Positions 1 to 9,479 of a DNA stretch of 64,000 bases are shown piece by piece. The notes beneath the pieces were generated by a model, which had not been told where the DNA came from, made no database searches, and saw only the letters and a list, made by a program, of their open reading frames with translations. Positions within the stretch are counted from its first letter, which is position 1. Each line of letters starts with the position of its first letter. The stretch is from an uncultured Collinsella sp. (GTDB lineage Bacteria; Actinomycetota; Coriobacteriia; Coriobacteriales; Coriobacteriaceae), in NCBI GenBank assembly GCA_958415625.1, contig CATYZI010000012.1, positions 1 through 64,000 on the forward strand, in the 5' to 3' direction. Both the position numbers and the translations under genes were made by a program.

Positions 1-88
1 ATAATACTGTGATAATAAATAATCATCAGAGTAGCGGCCGAACCGCTTTTGCTCTGCTCAAACCGTAGCACAGGGAGGTGCCCCGGGA

Positions 89-883
89 ATGCTCGTTTAT
101 GTTCGCGGCGCCGGCGATATCGCCACGGGCGTCGCCGCTCGCTTGGTGCGCGCCGGCGTTTCGGTCGTTATGGCCGATATCGCGGTTCCCACGTGCATCC
201 GCCGCACGATCTGTTTTTGCGAGGCCATTCGCCTGGGCGAGGTCGAGGTCGAAGGCATTCGCGCTCGCTTGGCACGGACGCCGGCTGAGGCGCTTGAGAT
301 TACCGAGGCTGGAGACGTCGCCGTTGTGGTGGACCCTCAGGCCAAGATGCTCGATGAGCTTAAACCCGCGGCTGTGGTCGACGCGATTTTGGCTAAGCGC
401 AACTTGGGCACCACGCGCGACATGGCGCCTGCCGTCATCGCTGTGGGGCCGGGCTTTACCGCGCCGGTTGACTGCGACGCCGTGGTCGAGACCATGCGCG
501 GACATTTTCTCGGCCGTGTCATTACCCAAGGTTCGCCCCAGCCCAACACGGGCGTGCCGGGCATTATCGCCGGCTATGGCAAGGAACGTGTTATCCACAG
601 CCCCGCCGCCGGCGTGTTTAGGTCCGACCGCACCATCGGCGACATCGTGAGTGCCGGCGATGTGATCGGGTATGCGGGTGATACTCCCATGGTCACGCAG
701 ATTGACGGCTGCTTGCGCGGCCTTTTGGCCGACGGTGTTCAGGTGACCGAGGGCTTTAAATGTGCCGACGTCGACCCGCGCGGCGATGCCAGCTATATCA
801 ACTATATTTCGGACAAAGCGACGTCGGTCGGCGGCGGCGTGCTCGAGGCACTCGCTATGCTCACCGATGTCTTTAGAGGATAG
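89..883 (+). CDS. yqeB: YqeB-family selenium-dependent molybdenum hydroxylase accessory protein
   Basis: 264-residue protein that reads like the EF2563/YqeB family, which is genetically linked to selenium-dependent molybdenum hydroxylases; its biochemical role is not established. The N-terminus (VRGAGDIATGVAARLVRAG) has a glycine-rich Rossmann-like turn, and a conserved GSPQPNTGVPG stretch lies near residues 150-160. The ATG at 89 follows a GGGAGG box about 10 bases upstream. xdhC starts 9 bases after its stop, so the two are very probably cotranscribed. The rest of any hydroxylase operon would lie left of the window. The family call rests on remembered sequence character, not a search. Confidence 0.82.
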   Translation: MLVYVRGAGDIATGVAARLVRAGVSVVMADIAVPTCIRRTICFCEAIRLGEVEVEGIRARLARTPAEALEITEAGDVAVVVDPQAKMLDELKPAAVVDAILAKRNLGTTRDMAPAVIAVGPGFTAPVDCDAVVETMRGHFLGRVITQGSPQPNTGVPGIIAGYGKERVIHSPAAGVFRSDRTIGDIVSAGDVIGYAGDTPMVTQIDGCLRGLLADGVQVTEGFKCADVDPRGDASYINYISDKATSVGGGVLEALAMLTDVFRG

Positions 884-892
884 AAGGCGGCA

Positions 893-1936
893 ATGGAAAA
901 GCTCGATGTTGTGAATGCGGCGCTTGCCGCCCTGCGTGCTGGCGAGACGTGCGAGCTGGTGGTAGTGGCCGGTACGGCGGGGTCGTCCCCGCGCGGTGTG
1001 GGCGCATGGATGACTGTCTTTGCCGATGGCAGCCAGGCGGGCACTATCGGCGGCGGCAAGATTGAGCTCTTTGCGCTGGACGAGGCGCGCGAGCTGCTGG
1101 CCGGGGGTAAATCGCGTCTGGTCCGCTACACCATGGGCGGCGAGAACTCCGATACCGGCATGATTTGCGGCGGAGCTATCTGCCTGTGCTATCTGCACCT
1201 GGACGCGACCAAGGCACCGTTGTTCCAGTCGGTTGCCGACGTCTTGGCCTATCGGCGCATCGGCGACTTCGTCATCGACTTTGAGCCGTTTATCGCAAGC
1301 GCGCTCGAGGGCGATGTGGCCGAGTACCATGGCGAGGCATCGCGCCATACCATTGCAGGCTGCCCCGAGCTTTCGCTGGTGGAGGAGGGGAGTAGGGTCA
1401 CCTACACCAACGCCGCCTCTGAGATTCCTCCCGCGCACATCGAGACGCTCTGCCCCGAGGGCCTGACCTATATCTTTGGCTGCGGACACGTGGGTGCTGC
1501 GACGGCGCGGGTGCTCACGGCGGCGGGCTTTGCCGTCGTGGCCTGCGACGATCGCCCGGGCACGTTGACGCCCGAATGGGTGCCCGGTGTCTACGACCGT
1601 CGTCTGGTCGACTACAAGAACCTGAGCAAGCAGTGCCCCATCGGCCCGCGTGACCTAGTGGTCGTCGCCACAGCAGGTCACAAGTCCGATATCGACGTGG
1701 TGATTCAGGCCATGCGTGCCAAGCCTACCTATCTGGGTTGCCTGGGTTCGCGCCGCAAGACGGCCTTTGTGCGCGCCCGCCTGGAGCAGGAGGGCTTTAC
1801 GCAGGAGCAGATTGACGGACTGCACCTGCCGATCGGTGTCGCCATCGAGGCCGAGGACCCCGAGGAGATCGCCATCTCCATCGCTGCCGAGATGATTCAC
1901 CTGCGCCGCACCAAGCTCGTCCCCCGCAAGCGCTAA
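893..1936 (+). CDS. xdhC: XdhC-family molybdenum cofactor insertion/maturation protein
   Basis: 347-residue protein with both XdhC parts. The N-terminal domain (about residues 10-85) has the AGTAGSSPRGVGAWMTV and GTIGGGKIE signatures; the C-terminal domain (about 190-335) has a Rossmann fold, seen as YIFGCGHVGAATARVL. Family members bind molybdenum cofactor and help load the sulfurated form into xanthine dehydrogenase-type enzymes. It directly follows yqeB, supporting a shared role in maturing a (seleno)molybdenum hydroxylase, possibly for purines. No hydroxylase subunit is visible in the window. Confidence 0.88.
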   Translation: MEKLDVVNAALAALRAGETCELVVVAGTAGSSPRGVGAWMTVFADGSQAGTIGGGKIELFALDEARELLAGGKSRLVRYTMGGENSDTGMICGGAICLCYLHLDATKAPLFQSVADVLAYRRIGDFVIDFEPFIASALEGDVAEYHGEASRHTIAGCPELSLVEEGSRVTYTNAASEIPPAHIETLCPEGLTYIFGCGHVGAATARVLTAAGFAVVACDDRPGTLTPEWVPGVYDRRLVDYKNLSKQCPIGPRDLVVVATAGHKSDIDVVIQAMRAKPTYLGCLGSRRKTAFVRARLEQEGFTQEQIDGLHLPIGVAIEAEDPEEIAISIAAEMIHLRRTKLVPRKR

Positions 1937-1954
1937 TCGCATCCCCACCAATAA

Positions 1955-2019
1955 GTTGCGGTGAAATACGGATTGTTTAAGCCTGTTAGGCCGCCAAACA
2001 GTCCCTATTTCACCGCAAC
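1955..2019. repeat. 65-bp palindromic repeat, copy 1 (GTTGCGGTGAAATA family)
   Basis: Inverted repeat with 24-base imperfect arms: 1955-1978 starts GTTGCGGTGAAATA and 1996-2019 ends with its complement. A second element of exactly the same 65-bp length, with the same outer ends, lies at 55547-55611. This copy sits 18 bases after the xdhC stop and is followed by TTTTT at 2023-2027, so it may also end transcription from xdhC. It occupies part of the 311-base gap before rplE, a point where the usual spc operon is interrupted. Confidence 0.85.
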
Positions 2020-2081
2020 AGCTTTTTGGGACCCATTTGTGCGGGGGAGTTGTGGAGTTGTGCAGGCAGACGAGGTTTTTC

Positions 2082-2110
2082 TGGAAATACGCTCCCGATG
2101 CGCGTATAGT
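2082..2110 (+). promoter_or_regulatory. Probable sigma-70-type promoter for the rplE operon
   Basis: TGGAAA (2082-2087), a 17-base spacer and TATAGT (2105-2110) form a good -35/-10 pair. This leaves a leader of about 130 bases before rplE. It is needed because the gene upstream is xdhC rather than rplX. The leader holds no ORF I would support. Confidence 0.55.
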
Positions 2111-2247
2111 ACCGATTGTTTTGTCGGCTCCTGCTGCGTCGAGTCCAAACCGCAAAATGCCATGAGCGGCGCGGATGCAGCCAGGAGGCACGAGGACAAC
2201 CCATCGTGGCCACGCCCCGTGCTTAAAACCCCAAGAAGGAGTGAACA

Positions 2248-2805
2248 ATGGCAGAAGAGAAGTATGTGCCGCGTCTGAAGACCAAGTACAACAACGAGGT
2301 CAAGCAGCAGCTTCAGGACAAGTTCCAGTACGAGAACGTCATGATGATCCCCAAGTTTGAGAAGATCGTCGTGAACATGGGTGTCGGCGAGGCCGCTACC
2401 GATTCCAAGGCCATCGACGGTGCCGTGCGCGACCTGCGCGCCATCACCGGTCAGCAGCCGATGATCACCCGTGCCCGCAAGTCCATCGCTACCTTCCGCC
2501 TGCGCGCTGGTATGCCGATCGGCTGCAAGGTTACCCTGCGTGGCGACCGTATGTGGGAGTTCTTCGATCGTCTGACCTCCGTCGCGATCCCCCGTATCCG
2601 CGACTTCCGCGGCATCTCCGCCAAGAGCTTCGACGGCCGTGGTAACTTCTCCATGGGCGTCACCGAGCAGCTCATCTTCCCCGAGATCGACTTCGACTCC
2701 GTCGATCACCAGCGTGGTATGGACATCACTTTCGTGACCACCGCCAACACCGATGAGGAGGCCAAGGCCCTTCTGGACGCCTTCGGTTTCCCGTTCAAGA
2801 AATAG
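2248..2805 (+). CDS. rplE: 50S ribosomal protein L5
   Basis: 185 residues, the normal L5 length. It shows the family signatures [11 protein letters not shown] near residue 37, [19 protein letters not shown] around 70-90, and the C-terminal [17 protein letters not shown]5 binds 5S rRNA in the central protuberance of the 50S subunit. The ATG follows AAGGAG. It is the first gene of the ribosomal block here; the usual upstream neighbours rplN and rplX are absent and a probable promoter lies at 2082-2110. Confidence 0.98.
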   Translation: MAEEKYVPRLKTKYNNEVKQQLQDKFQYENVMMIPKFEKIVVNMGVGEAATDSKAIDGAVRDLRAITGQQPMITRARKSIATFRLRAGMPIGCKVTLRGDRMWEFFDRLTSVAIPRIRDFRGISAKSFDGRGNFSMGVTEQLIFPEIDFDSVDHQRGMDITFVTTANTDEEAKALLDAFGFPFKK

Positions 2806-2820
2806 GTTCACCTGCCCTAT

Positions 2821-2850
2821 AAGCGCCGTTCCCACAAGGGGGCGGCGCTT
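2821..2850 (+). other. Intercistronic hairpin between rplE and rpsZ
   Basis: Perfect 8-bp stem AAGCGCCG / CGGCGCTT (2821-2828 / 2843-2850) with a 14-base loop and no following T-run. It lies between two ribosomal protein genes and could act as an RNA processing or stability element. The function is inferred; only the fold is visible. Confidence 0.5.
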
Positions 2851-2884
2851 GGGGCGAACAATACTCTATGTGAGGAGGATATAA

Positions 2885-3070
2885 GTGGCTAAGACATCGA
2901 TGATCGTCAAGTGCAATCGCAAGCAGAAGTTCTCTACTCGTGAGTACACGCGCTGCCAGCGCTGCGGCCGTCCGCACTCTGTGTACCGCAAGTTCGGCCT
3001 GTGCCGTGTCTGCTTCCGCGAGCTTGCACTCAAGGGCGAGCTTCCCGGCGTTAAGAAGGCCAGCTGGTAA
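2885..3070 (+). CDS. rpsZ: 30S ribosomal protein S14, zinc-binding type Z
   Basis: 61 residues, the length of the short zinc-type S14, with CQRC and CRVC pairs about 16 residues apart that would hold one zinc ion. S14 assembles into the 3' major domain of the 30S head. The start is GTG at 2885 after GGAGG. The zinc form is normal for many Gram-positive bacteria; a zinc-free paralogue may exist elsewhere but cannot be judged here. Confidence 0.97.
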   Translation: MAKTSMIVKCNRKQKFSTREYTRCQRCGRPHSVYRKFGLCRVCFRELALKGELPGVKKASW

Positions 3071-3189
3071 GTCACTACCAGCGTTTCAAGCATCAGTTTG
3101 GAACAGGGAAAACGCGCTAAAAAGGCTTTGCCGTTAAGGGCGGCGAAGAACCAAGAGCACGTGTTCATCAAGAACGAAGGAGAATCTGT

Positions 3190-3588
3190 ATGAACCTTAC
3201 AGACCCGATCGCAGATATGCTTACGCGCATCCGTAACGCTAACTCTGTGAACAAGGCCACGGTCTCCATGCCGAGCAGCAAGAAGCTCGTCGAGATCGCT
3301 CGTGTTCTGCACGAGGAGGGCTACATCGAGGGCTACGATGTCGAGGACACCGTTCCCCAGAAGACTCTGCACATCACGCTTAAGTATGGTCCCAAGAAGG
3401 CTAAGGTCATCAACGGCATCCGCCGCATTTCCAAGCCGGGCCTGCGTAAGTACACCGGCGTTGCCGACATGCCCCGCGTCCGCGGTGGCCTTGGTACCGC
3501 CATTATTTCCACCAGCCATGGCGTCATGACCGACCGCGATGCTCGCAAGCACAACGTCGGCGGCGAGATCATCGCTTACGTCTGGTAA
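3190..3588 (+). CDS. rpsH: 30S ribosomal protein S8
   Basis: 132 residues, full length. It has the N-terminal [14 protein letters not shown] signature and the C-terminal [24 protein letters not shown] block ending [10 protein letters not shown]8 binds 16S rRNA helix 21 early in 30S assembly, and in other bacteria represses its own operon through an rRNA-mimic site. The ATG follows GAAGGAG. The 119-base gap from rpsZ is unusually long for this operon and could hold a regulatory element, but I could not define one. Confidence 0.98.
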   Translation: MNLTDPIADMLTRIRNANSVNKATVSMPSSKKLVEIARVLHEEGYIEGYDVEDTVPQKTLHITLKYGPKKAKVINGIRRISKPGLRKYTGVADMPRVRGGLGTAIISTSHGVMTDRDARKHNVGGEIIAYVW

Positions 3589-3621
3589 TTCGCTCGGTAG
3601 GTAGAAGGAAAGGAGATCACC

Positions 3622-4158
3622 GTGTCTCGTATCGGTAATAAGCCTGTCCAGATTCCCGCCGGAGTCGAAGTGGCAGTCAACGGCAACAACGTTGTCGTCA
3701 AGGGCCCCAAGGGCCAGCTCGAGCTCGATGTCTTTGAGAAGCTCGCTATCAACGTCGAGGACAACGTCCTCACCGTTTCCCGTCCCGACGACGAGCGTGA
3801 GACCCGTGCCCGCCACGGCCTCACCCGTGCCCTCATCCACAACATGGTTGTTGGCGTTTCCGAGGGCTTCGAGAAGAAGCTCGAGCTCGCCGGCGTCGGT
3901 TACCGCGTGCAGCAGAAGGGCAAGAACCTCGAGTTCTCCCTGGGCTTCTCGCACCCCGTGATCGTCGAGGCTCCCGAGGGCATCACCTTCGAGGTTCCCG
4001 ACAACACCCACGTGAACGTCAAGGGTATCAACAAGCAGCAGGTCGGTCAGATCGCCGCTGAGATCCGCGGCCATCGTCCTCCCGAGCCTTACAAGGGCAA
4101 GGGTATCCACTACGTTGGCGAGCACATCCGCCGCAAGCTGGGTAAGGCCGCCAAGTAG
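3622..4158 (+). CDS. rplF: 50S ribosomal protein L6
   Basis: 178 residues, normal for L6. It starts with GTG at 3622 ([17 protein letters not shown]) after AAAGGAGA. Both L6 repeats are present, and the C-terminal signature around [15 protein letters not shown] is intact. L6 sits near the sarcin-ricin loop and the factor-binding site of the 50S subunit. It follows rpsH by 33 bases in the canonical order. Confidence 0.98.
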   Translation: MSRIGNKPVQIPAGVEVAVNGNNVVVKGPKGQLELDVFEKLAINVEDNVLTVSRPDDERETRARHGLTRALIHNMVVGVSEGFEKKLELAGVGYRVQQKGKNLEFSLGFSHPVIVEAPEGITFEVPDNTHVNVKGINKQQVGQIAAEIRGHRPPEPYKGKGIHYVGEHIRRKLGKAAK

Positions 4159-4233
4159 TCGTAACCGACTCACTCGCATAAGACCAGCACCCCGTCAGGT
4201 GCTGGCAAGATCAACCTTTTTAGGAGTTTACGT

Positions 4234-4602
4234 ATGAACAAGCATAAGGCGAAGCTGGAAGGCCTCAAGCGTCGTCAGCGTCGTGTTCGCGGCAAGGTCT
4301 CGGGTACCTCCGAGCGTCCGCGTCTTCGCGTGACCCGTACTAACGCCAACATCTATGCCCAGATCATCGACGACAGCAAGGGCTCCAGCCTGACGCTCGT
4401 CTCTGCCTCGACCCTCGAGGCCGAGTTCAAGGGCACCCACACCTCGAACAAGGAGGCTGCGGAGAAGGTCGGTCAGCTCGTTGGCAAGCGCGCCATCGAG
4501 GCCGGCATCACCAAGGTCGCCTTCGATCGCGGTGGCCGTATCTACCATGGCCGCGTCAAGGCCCTCGCCGACGGTGCTCGTGCCGCCGGTCTCGAGTTCT
4601 AG
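4234..4602 (+). CDS. rplR: 50S ribosomal protein L18
   Basis: 122 residues, full length. The basic N-terminus ([19 protein letters not shown]) and the C-terminal [20 protein letters not shown] block are typical of L18, which binds 5S rRNA with L5. The ATG at 4234 follows TAGGAG. The next gene, rpsE, begins 14 bases downstream. Confidence 0.98.
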   Translation: MNKHKAKLEGLKRRQRRVRGKVSGTSERPRLRVTRTNANIYAQIIDDSKGSSLTLVSASTLEAEFKGTHTSNKEAAEKVGQLVGKRAIEAGITKVAFDRGGRIYHGRVKALADGARAAGLEF

Positions 4603-4616
4603 GAGGTATGTAGCAC

Positions 4617-5141
4617 ATGGCTCGTAATCAGAAGCAGCAGCGCGAGGCCTCCGAGTTCGAGGAGCGCGTCGTTTACATCAACCGCGTGTCGAAGACCGTC
4701 AAGGGTGGTCGTCGCATGAGCCTCGTCGCTCTCGTCGTCGTTGGCGACGGCAAGGGCAACGTCGGCGTTGGCATGGGCAAGTCCGCTGAGGTGCCCATGG
4801 CCATCTCCAAGGCGTCTCTCGATGCCAAGAAGAACATGTTCCACGTGCCGGTGACCGATCAGGGCACCATCCCGCACGAGGTTCTCGGCCACTTTGGTGC
4901 CGGCCGCATCATCATCAAGCCCGCTGTCGAGGGTACCGGCGTTATCGCCGGCGGCGCTGTGCGTCCCCTCTTCGAGCTTGCTGGCATCAAGAACGTCCTG
5001 TCCAAGTCCCTCGGTACCGACAACGGCCTCAACATCATCAAGGCTGCCGTCGAGGGCCTCAAGGAGCTCTCCAGCCCTGAGGACGTCGCGGCTCGCCGTG
5101 GCCTGACGGTCTCCGAGATGTTCGTCGGTAAGGAGAACTAA
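4617..5141 (+). CDS. rpsE: 30S ribosomal protein S5
   Basis: 174 residues. It contains the double-stranded RNA-binding N-terminal domain ([19 protein letters not shown], then [16 protein letters not shown]) and the C-terminal domain with [20 protein letters not shown]5 lies at the mRNA entry and decoding side of the 30S subunit and affects accuracy. It is preceded by GGAGGT within the end of rplR and followed 2 bases later by rpmD. Confidence 0.98.
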   Translation: MARNQKQQREASEFEERVVYINRVSKTVKGGRRMSLVALVVVGDGKGNVGVGMGKSAEVPMAISKASLDAKKNMFHVPVTDQGTIPHEVLGHFGAGRIIIKPAVEGTGVIAGGAVRPLFELAGIKNVLSKSLGTDNGLNIIKAAVEGLKELSSPEDVAARRGLTVSEMFVGKEN

Positions 5142-5143
5142 GC

Positions 5144-5326
5144 ATGGCTGACACCATCAAGATCAAGCAGGTCCGCAGCACCAACGGTTGCAAGCAGGAC
5201 CAGGTCCGTACTGTCCGTGCCCTCGGTCTCCACAGGATCCGCGAGGTTCGCGAGATTGCTGACAACGAGTCCGTCCGCGGCATGATCTTCAAGGTCAAGC
5301 ACCTTGTCGAGATTGTAGAGGAGTAG
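5144..5326 (+). CDS. rpmD: 50S ribosomal protein L30
   Basis: 60 residues, standard for bacterial L30. The IKIKQVRSTNGCKQDQVRTVRALGL region matches the family and HLVEIVEE closes the protein. It begins two bases after the rpsE stop, so its ribosome binding site (AAGGAG) lies inside rpsE and translation is probably coupled. L30 is a small peripheral 50S protein. Confidence 0.97.
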   Translation: MADTIKIKQVRSTNGCKQDQVRTVRALGLHRIREVREIADNESVRGMIFKVKHLVEIVEE

Positions 5327-5329
5327 CAA

Positions 5330-5779
5330 ATGCAGCTTCACGATCTTACTCCCGCGCCCGGTTCCACCAAGAACCGCAAGCGCGTCGGCCGTGGCAATTC
5401 TTCGGGTCACGGCACCACTTCTGGCCGCGGCCAGAAGGGCCAGGGTTCCCGCTCTGGCGGCACCAAGGGTGCCGGCTTCGAGGGTGGCCAGACTCCGCTG
5501 GCTATGCGCCTGCCCAAGCTTCCGGGCTTCCGCAATCCCCGTCGTATCGAGTACACCGCTGTTAACGTTGAGCGTCTCGAGCGTAAGTTCGAGGATGGCG
5601 CTGTGATCGACGGTGCCGCTCTTAAGGCCGCTCGCATCACCAAGAGCGAGTTCGAGCCCGTCAAGGTGCTCGGCAATGGTGAGCTCACCAAGAAGTTCAC
5701 GGTCAAGGTCGACAAGGTCAGCGCTTCTGCGCAGGCCAAGATCGAGGCCGCCGGCGGAAAGGTCGAGCTGCCGTGCTAA
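5330..5779 (+). CDS. rplO: 50S ribosomal protein L15
   Basis: 149 residues. The N-terminal half is the glycine/arginine-rich extension ([21 protein letters not shown]) that threads into 23S rRNA; the C-terminal half is the globular L15 domain. It starts 3 bases after rpmD. Its last codons overlap the GTG start of secY by 7 bases, indicating translational coupling of L15 and the translocon. Confidence 0.98.
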   Translation: MQLHDLTPAPGSTKNRKRVGRGNSSGHGTTSGRGQKGQGSRSGGTKGAGFEGGQTPLAMRLPKLPGFRNPRRIEYTAVNVERLERKFEDGAVIDGAALKAARITKSEFEPVKVLGNGELTKKFTVKVDKVSASAQAKIEAAGGKVELPC

Positions 5780-7059
5780 ATGGTCTTAAGAATGCTTTCC
5801 GCATCAAAGAATTGCGCGAAAAGATTCTTTTTACCATAGCTATGCTCGTCGTGTACCGCATTGGTGCGCACGTTCCTGTGCCCGGCATTCCCTTCCAGGG
5901 GATGCTGGGCCTTTTCTCGACCGATAACAATTCGGTCGCCGCAGGTGCTATGGCCCTCCTGAATCTTTTCTCTGGCGGCGCGTTGAGCTATGTGTCGGTG
6001 TTTTCGCTGGGCATCATGCCTTACATCACCAGCTCGATCATCCTCCAGATGCTCCAGGCCGTTGTGCCTTCCCTGCATGAGCTTGCCCGCGAGGGCGAGG
6101 TCGGTCAGACCAAGATTACGCAGTATTCGCGTTATCTCACCCTGGCTCTGGCAATCCTCAACTCCGTGGGTTACCTCTTCCTCTTTAAGAGCTTCGGCAT
6201 CAGCTTCAATGGCGCCGGCGCTCCCGAGATCATCTTCGACCTCATGATCGTCGGCACGCTCACCGCGGGCGCCATGCTGATCATGTGGATTGGTGAGCTC
6301 ATCACCCAGCGCGGTATCGGCAATGGCATGTCGCTGATCATCTTTGCGAACATCATGGCCGGTCTGCCGCAGGCGATCTTCTCCAGCACCGAGGGCAATG
6401 CCGGTGGCATCATCACCATGGTGATCATCTGCGCCATCATCTTGCTGGTTATCCCGCTGATTGTTTTCCTTGAGCGCGGCCAGCGCCGCATCCCGGTCTC
6501 CTACGCTAAGCGCGTCGTGGGCCGTCGCATGATGGGTGGCCAGACCACCTACCTGCCCATCAAGGTCAACACCGCGGGTGTCGTGCCGATCATCTTCGCT
6601 TCGGCGCTGCTGTACTTCCCGGCTCAGATTGCCGTGTTCTTCCCCGGCATCGGCTGGATTCAGGCAGTTGCCTCCGCGCTTTCGACCGGTTGGCTCAACT
6701 GGGTGCTTAACGTTGTCCTCATCGTGTTCTTCGCGTACTTCTACACCTCCATGGTGTTCAACCCCGATGACACGGCCGATAACCTTAAGAAGCAGGGCGG
6801 CTTTATTCCGGGCGTCCGTCCGGGTAGGGCTACCGCGGCCTACATCAAGAACGCGCTCAACAAGATCACGCTTCCCAGCGCTGTCTTTTTGGCGCTCATC
6901 GCCATCGTGCCTTCGATCATCTTCTCCTTCACGGGTAACCATCTGATCCAGGCATTTGGCGGCACGTCCATCCTCATCATGGTCGGCGTCGTGCTCGACA
7001 CGGTCGATAAGCTCGAAGGCCAGATCAAGATGTATGATTACGATGGATTCTTTAAATAG
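5773..7059 (+). CDS. secY: Protein translocase subunit SecY
   Basis: 428 residues with about ten membrane segments. It forms the channel of the general secretion pathway with SecE and SecG and is driven by SecA (34649-37456). Recognisable blocks are the N-terminal [14 protein letters not shown], the plug/TM2 region [17 protein letters not shown], the cytosolic loop with [16 protein letters not shown], and [17 protein letters not shown]. The GTG at 5773, overlapping rplO, is the only start that keeps the conserved N-terminus; the nearby ATG at 5780 is in another frame. Confidence 0.97.
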   Translation: MLNGLKNAFRIKELREKILFTIAMLVVYRIGAHVPVPGIPFQGMLGLFSTDNNSVAAGAMALLNLFSGGALSYVSVFSLGIMPYITSSIILQMLQAVVPSLHELAREGEVGQTKITQYSRYLTLALAILNSVGYLFLFKSFGISFNGAGAPEIIFDLMIVGTLTAGAMLIMWIGELITQRGIGNGMSLIIFANIMAGLPQAIFSSTEGNAGGIITMVIICAIILLVIPLIVFLERGQRRIPVSYAKRVVGRRMMGGQTTYLPIKVNTAGVVPIIFASALLYFPAQIAVFFPGIGWIQAVASALSTGWLNWVLNVVLIVFFAYFYTSMVFNPDDTADNLKKQGGFIPGVRPGRATAAYIKNALNKITLPSAVFLALIAIVPSIIFSFTGNHLIQAFGGTSILIMVGVVLDTVDKLEGQIKMYDYDGFFK

Positions 7060-7077
7060 GCTAGAGGAGGATTGCTC

Positions 7078-7704
7078 ATGAACCTCGTATTGCTCGGAGC
7101 TCCGGGTGCCGGTAAGGGCACCGTCGCACAGGAGCTCGTCGCCGAGTTTGGCGTCGCCCATATTTCCACGGGCGACCTGCTGCGTGCTGCCGTCAAGGGT
7201 GGCACCGAGCTTGGTATTCAGGCTAAGAAGTACATGGACGCTGGCGAGCTCGTTCCCGACCAGCTCGTGATCGACCTTGTCAAGGAGCGCCTTGCCGCCG
7301 ATGACGCCCAACAGGGCTTCATCCTCGACGGCTTCCCGCGCAACACCGCCCAGGCTGTGACGCTCGATTCCGAGCTTTCCGCCATGGGTCGCGAGATCGA
7401 CTGTGCCCTTCTGGTCGATGTAGCCCCCGAGGTCATTATCGATCGTCTGTCTTCGCGTCGCACCTGCCGCGCCTGCGGTTACACCGGCACCGCTGCCGAT
7501 GCTACCTGCCCCAAGTGCGCCGGCGAGATGTATCAGCGCGACGACGACAAGCCCGAGACCATCAAGAACCGTCTCGACGTCTACGAGAAGTCCACGAGCC
7601 CGCTCGTCGACTACTATCGTGGTCAGGGTCTGCTCAAGTCGGTCAACGGTGACCAGGCTCGCGAGACCGTGTACGGGGATGTCAAAGAGGCTCTCGGTCT
7701 ATGA
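7078..7704 (+). CDS. adk: Adenylate kinase, zinc-type LID
   Basis: 208 residues. It catalyses ATP + AMP = 2 ADP in the cytoplasm. The P-loop is GAPGAGKGT, with DGFPRN and the NMP-binding region intact. The LID has CRACG and CPKC pairs that would bind zinc, as in Gram-positive adenylate kinases. I chose ATG 7078 over an in-frame TTG at 7072 because GAGGAGG ends 7 bases before it. The stop overlaps the map start by 4 bases. Confidence 0.97.
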   Translation: MNLVLLGAPGAGKGTVAQELVAEFGVAHISTGDLLRAAVKGGTELGIQAKKYMDAGELVPDQLVIDLVKERLAADDAQQGFILDGFPRNTAQAVTLDSELSAMGREIDCALLVDVAPEVIIDRLSSRRTCRACGYTGTAADATCPKCAGEMYQRDDDKPETIKNRLDVYEKSTSPLVDYYRGQGLLKSVNGDQARETVYGDVKEALGL

Positions 7705-8489
7705 TCAAGATTAAGTCTGCAACGCAAATCGAGCAGATGAAGAAGGCAGGAGCGCTATCTAAGATGGCGCTCCGCCACGTTGGAGCCATGGTGCGCCCCG
7801 GCGTTTCGACTTTTGAGCTCGATCAGCTCGCGGAGCAGATTATCCGCATGCATGGCGGCACCCCGGCCTTTAAGGGTTACGGCGGGTTCCCGGGGACCAT
7901 CTGCGCATCGATCAACGATGCCGTGGTCCACGGTATTCCCAACCCCGACATGATCCTGCGCGATGGCGATATCATCTCCATCGATACGGGAGCCGTTGTC
8001 GACGGTTGGGTCGGCGATAATGCTTGGACGTTTTTCGTCGGCACCCCCACGCCCGAAGCCAAGGCTTTGTGCGAGGTCACGCGTGATTGCCTTAAGGCTG
8101 CCATCGAGCAGGCTGTTCCCGGTAACCATATCGGGGACGTCGGTTATGCCGTTCAGTCCCTCGCCGAGTCTCACGGTTACGGCGTGCTTCGTGATTATGT
8201 GGGCCATGGCATTGGCCGCGTGATGCACGAGGACCCCAACGTTCCTAACTATGGAAAGAAGGGGAGGGGCGTTCGCCTCCAGGCCGGCATGGTCATTGCC
8301 ATCGAGCCGATGGTTACGATGGGTTCCAACCATGTGAGCACGGGCTCCGACGGTTGGATCGTCACGACCAACGACCACCTGCCCGCCGCGCACTACGAGA
8401 ACACCGTCGCCATTACCAATGACGGTCCGGTGATTCTGACCACGGATGCCCAAGGTGCTTGGTGTTCGCTCCAAGGCGGAGAAATGTAA
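7701..8489 (+). CDS. map: Methionine aminopeptidase, type I
   Basis: 262 residues. It removes the initiator methionine from new proteins. The metal ligands are visible in order: DGDIISIDTGA with the downstream GDNAWTF (two Asp), the GHGIGRVMHEDP histidine, and the glutamates in IAIEPMV and near the C-terminus (NTVAITNDGP; E in HYENTVA). The start overlaps the adk stop as ATGA. It is the usual neighbour of adk and infA. Confidence 0.97.
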   Translation: MIKIKSATQIEQMKKAGALSKMALRHVGAMVRPGVSTFELDQLAEQIIRMHGGTPAFKGYGGFPGTICASINDAVVHGIPNPDMILRDGDIISIDTGAVVDGWVGDNAWTFFVGTPTPEAKALCEVTRDCLKAAIEQAVPGNHIGDVGYAVQSLAESHGYGVLRDYVGHGIGRVMHEDPNVPNYGKKGRGVRLQAGMVIAIEPMVTMGSNHVSTGSDGWIVTTNDHLPAAHYENTVAITNDGPVILTTDAQGAWCSLQGGEM

Positions 8490-8525
8490 CAAGTTCCACT
8501 TAGTTGTGGAGCCATTACGAAGTTA

Positions 8526-8554
8526 TTACGATGCGTGCATACGTGTTGTAGAAT
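8526..8554 (+). promoter_or_regulatory. Possible internal promoter for infA
   Basis: TAGAAT (8549-8554) with a weak -35 match TTACGA (8526-8531) 17 bases upstream. It lies in the 104-base gap between map and infA. This would let infA and the alpha operon be transcribed separately from the spc genes. The -10 is good and the -35 is poor. Confidence 0.35.
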
Positions 8555-8593
8555 ACTCAATCGCTGTCGTTTTCTAGAGAAAGATGATTGCTT

Positions 8594-8812
8594 GTGAAGA
8601 AGGAAGACGCAATTGAGCTCGAGGGTACGGTAAAGGAACCGCTGCCCAATGCCATGTTTAAGGTCGAGCTCGAGAACGGTCATTCGGTTCTGTGCAACAT
8701 TTCTGGCAAGATCCGAATGAATTACATCCGTATTCTCCCCGGTGACAGGGTTGTCGTGGAGCTTTCCCCGTACGACCTGACCCGCGGCCGCATCACCTAT
8801 CGCTACAAATAG
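8594..8812 (+). CDS. infA: Translation initiation factor IF-1
   Basis: 72 residues forming a single OB-fold (S1-like) domain. [21 protein letters not shown] and [25 protein letters not shown] are the family core. It binds the 30S A site during initiation. I take GTG 8594 (VKKEDAIE) as the start because it matches the normal IF-1 N-terminus; an in-frame TTG at 8588 would add two residues. The ribosome binding site is weak (AGAGAAAGA). Confidence 0.95.
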   Translation: MKKEDAIELEGTVKEPLPNAMFKVELENGHSVLCNISGKIRMNYIRILPGDRVVVELSPYDLTRGRITYRYK

Positions 8813-8962
8813 CGGCACGCATACACGCACTCCATTTCCGACTGCAGGCTTAGCTCAACCTACGGTCGGATTGTGTGTGAAGACCAGCCATAGTTTTAAA
8901 CGCCTGCGGCTGGGCGAGTAGATAGTAGGGAAGTAGTTTGAGCGCTACCGAAAGGAAGAACG

Positions 8963-9076
8963 ATGAAGGTACGTCCTTCGGTCAAGAAGATGTGCGATAA
9001 GTGCAAAATCATTAGGCGCCATGGCAAGGTCCTCGTCATTTGCGAGAACCCCCGTCATAAGCAGCGTCAGGGTTAA
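8963..9076 (+). CDS. rpmJ: 50S ribosomal protein L36, zinc type
   Basis: 37-residue gene, easily missed for its size. The product begins [20 protein letters not shown] and has the zinc ligands C-x2-C, C and H (CDKC, then ICENPRHKQ). L36 is the smallest 50S protein and sits at the base of the L7/L12 stalk. AAAGGAAGAA precedes the ATG. It follows infA by 150 bases, a gap with two small GC stems (around 8849-8871 and 8886-8912) that may be a leader. rpsM starts 14 bases downstream. Confidence 0.97.
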   Translation: MKVRPSVKKMCDKCKIIRRHGKVLVICENPRHKQRQG

Positions 9077-9090
9077 GAGAGGAGACTACG

Positions 9091-9465
9091 TTGGCCCGTA
9101 TTAATGGTGTCGACCTCCCGCGTGAGAAGCGCGTTGAGATCGGTCTGACCTACATTTACGGCATCGGCCGCACCACTGCGACGAAGATTTGCGTCGAGTG
9201 CAACGTTAACGTGGATACGCGCGTTAAGGACCTCACCGAGGATGAGGTTAACGCCATCCGCGATTATATCGATAAGAACCAGATCATGGTTGAGGGCGAC
9301 CTCCGCCGTGAGCGCAACCAGAACGTCAAGCGCCTTATGGACATCGGCTGCAACCGCGGCCTTCGTCACCGCAAGGGCCTCCCGGTCCGCGGTCAGCGCA
9401 CCCACACTAACGCTCGTACCCGCAAGGGCCCGAAGCGTCAGATCGGTGCTAAGAAGAAGAAATAA
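9091..9465 (+). CDS. rpsM: 30S ribosomal protein S13
   Basis: 124 residues. It begins with TTG at 9091 ([26 protein letters not shown]) after GAGAGGAGA. The helix-two-turn-helix region and the basic C-terminal tail ([18 protein letters not shown]) that reaches the P-site tRNA are intact. S13 lies in the 30S head and contacts L5 across the subunit interface. It is the first gene of the alpha-operon core. Confidence 0.97.
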   Translation: MARINGVDLPREKRVEIGLTYIYGIGRTTATKICVECNVNVDTRVKDLTEDEVNAIRDYIDKNQIMVEGDLRRERNQNVKRLMDIGCNRGLRHRKGLPVRGQRTHTNARTRKGPKRQIGAKKKK

Positions 9466-9479
9466 GGAGCGCTAGATAG

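Noticed and set aside
26..1489. 487-codon open frame on the minus strand across yqeB and xdhC
   Set aside because: It is antisense to two well-recognised genes, has no domain, and arises from GC-rich codon bias.
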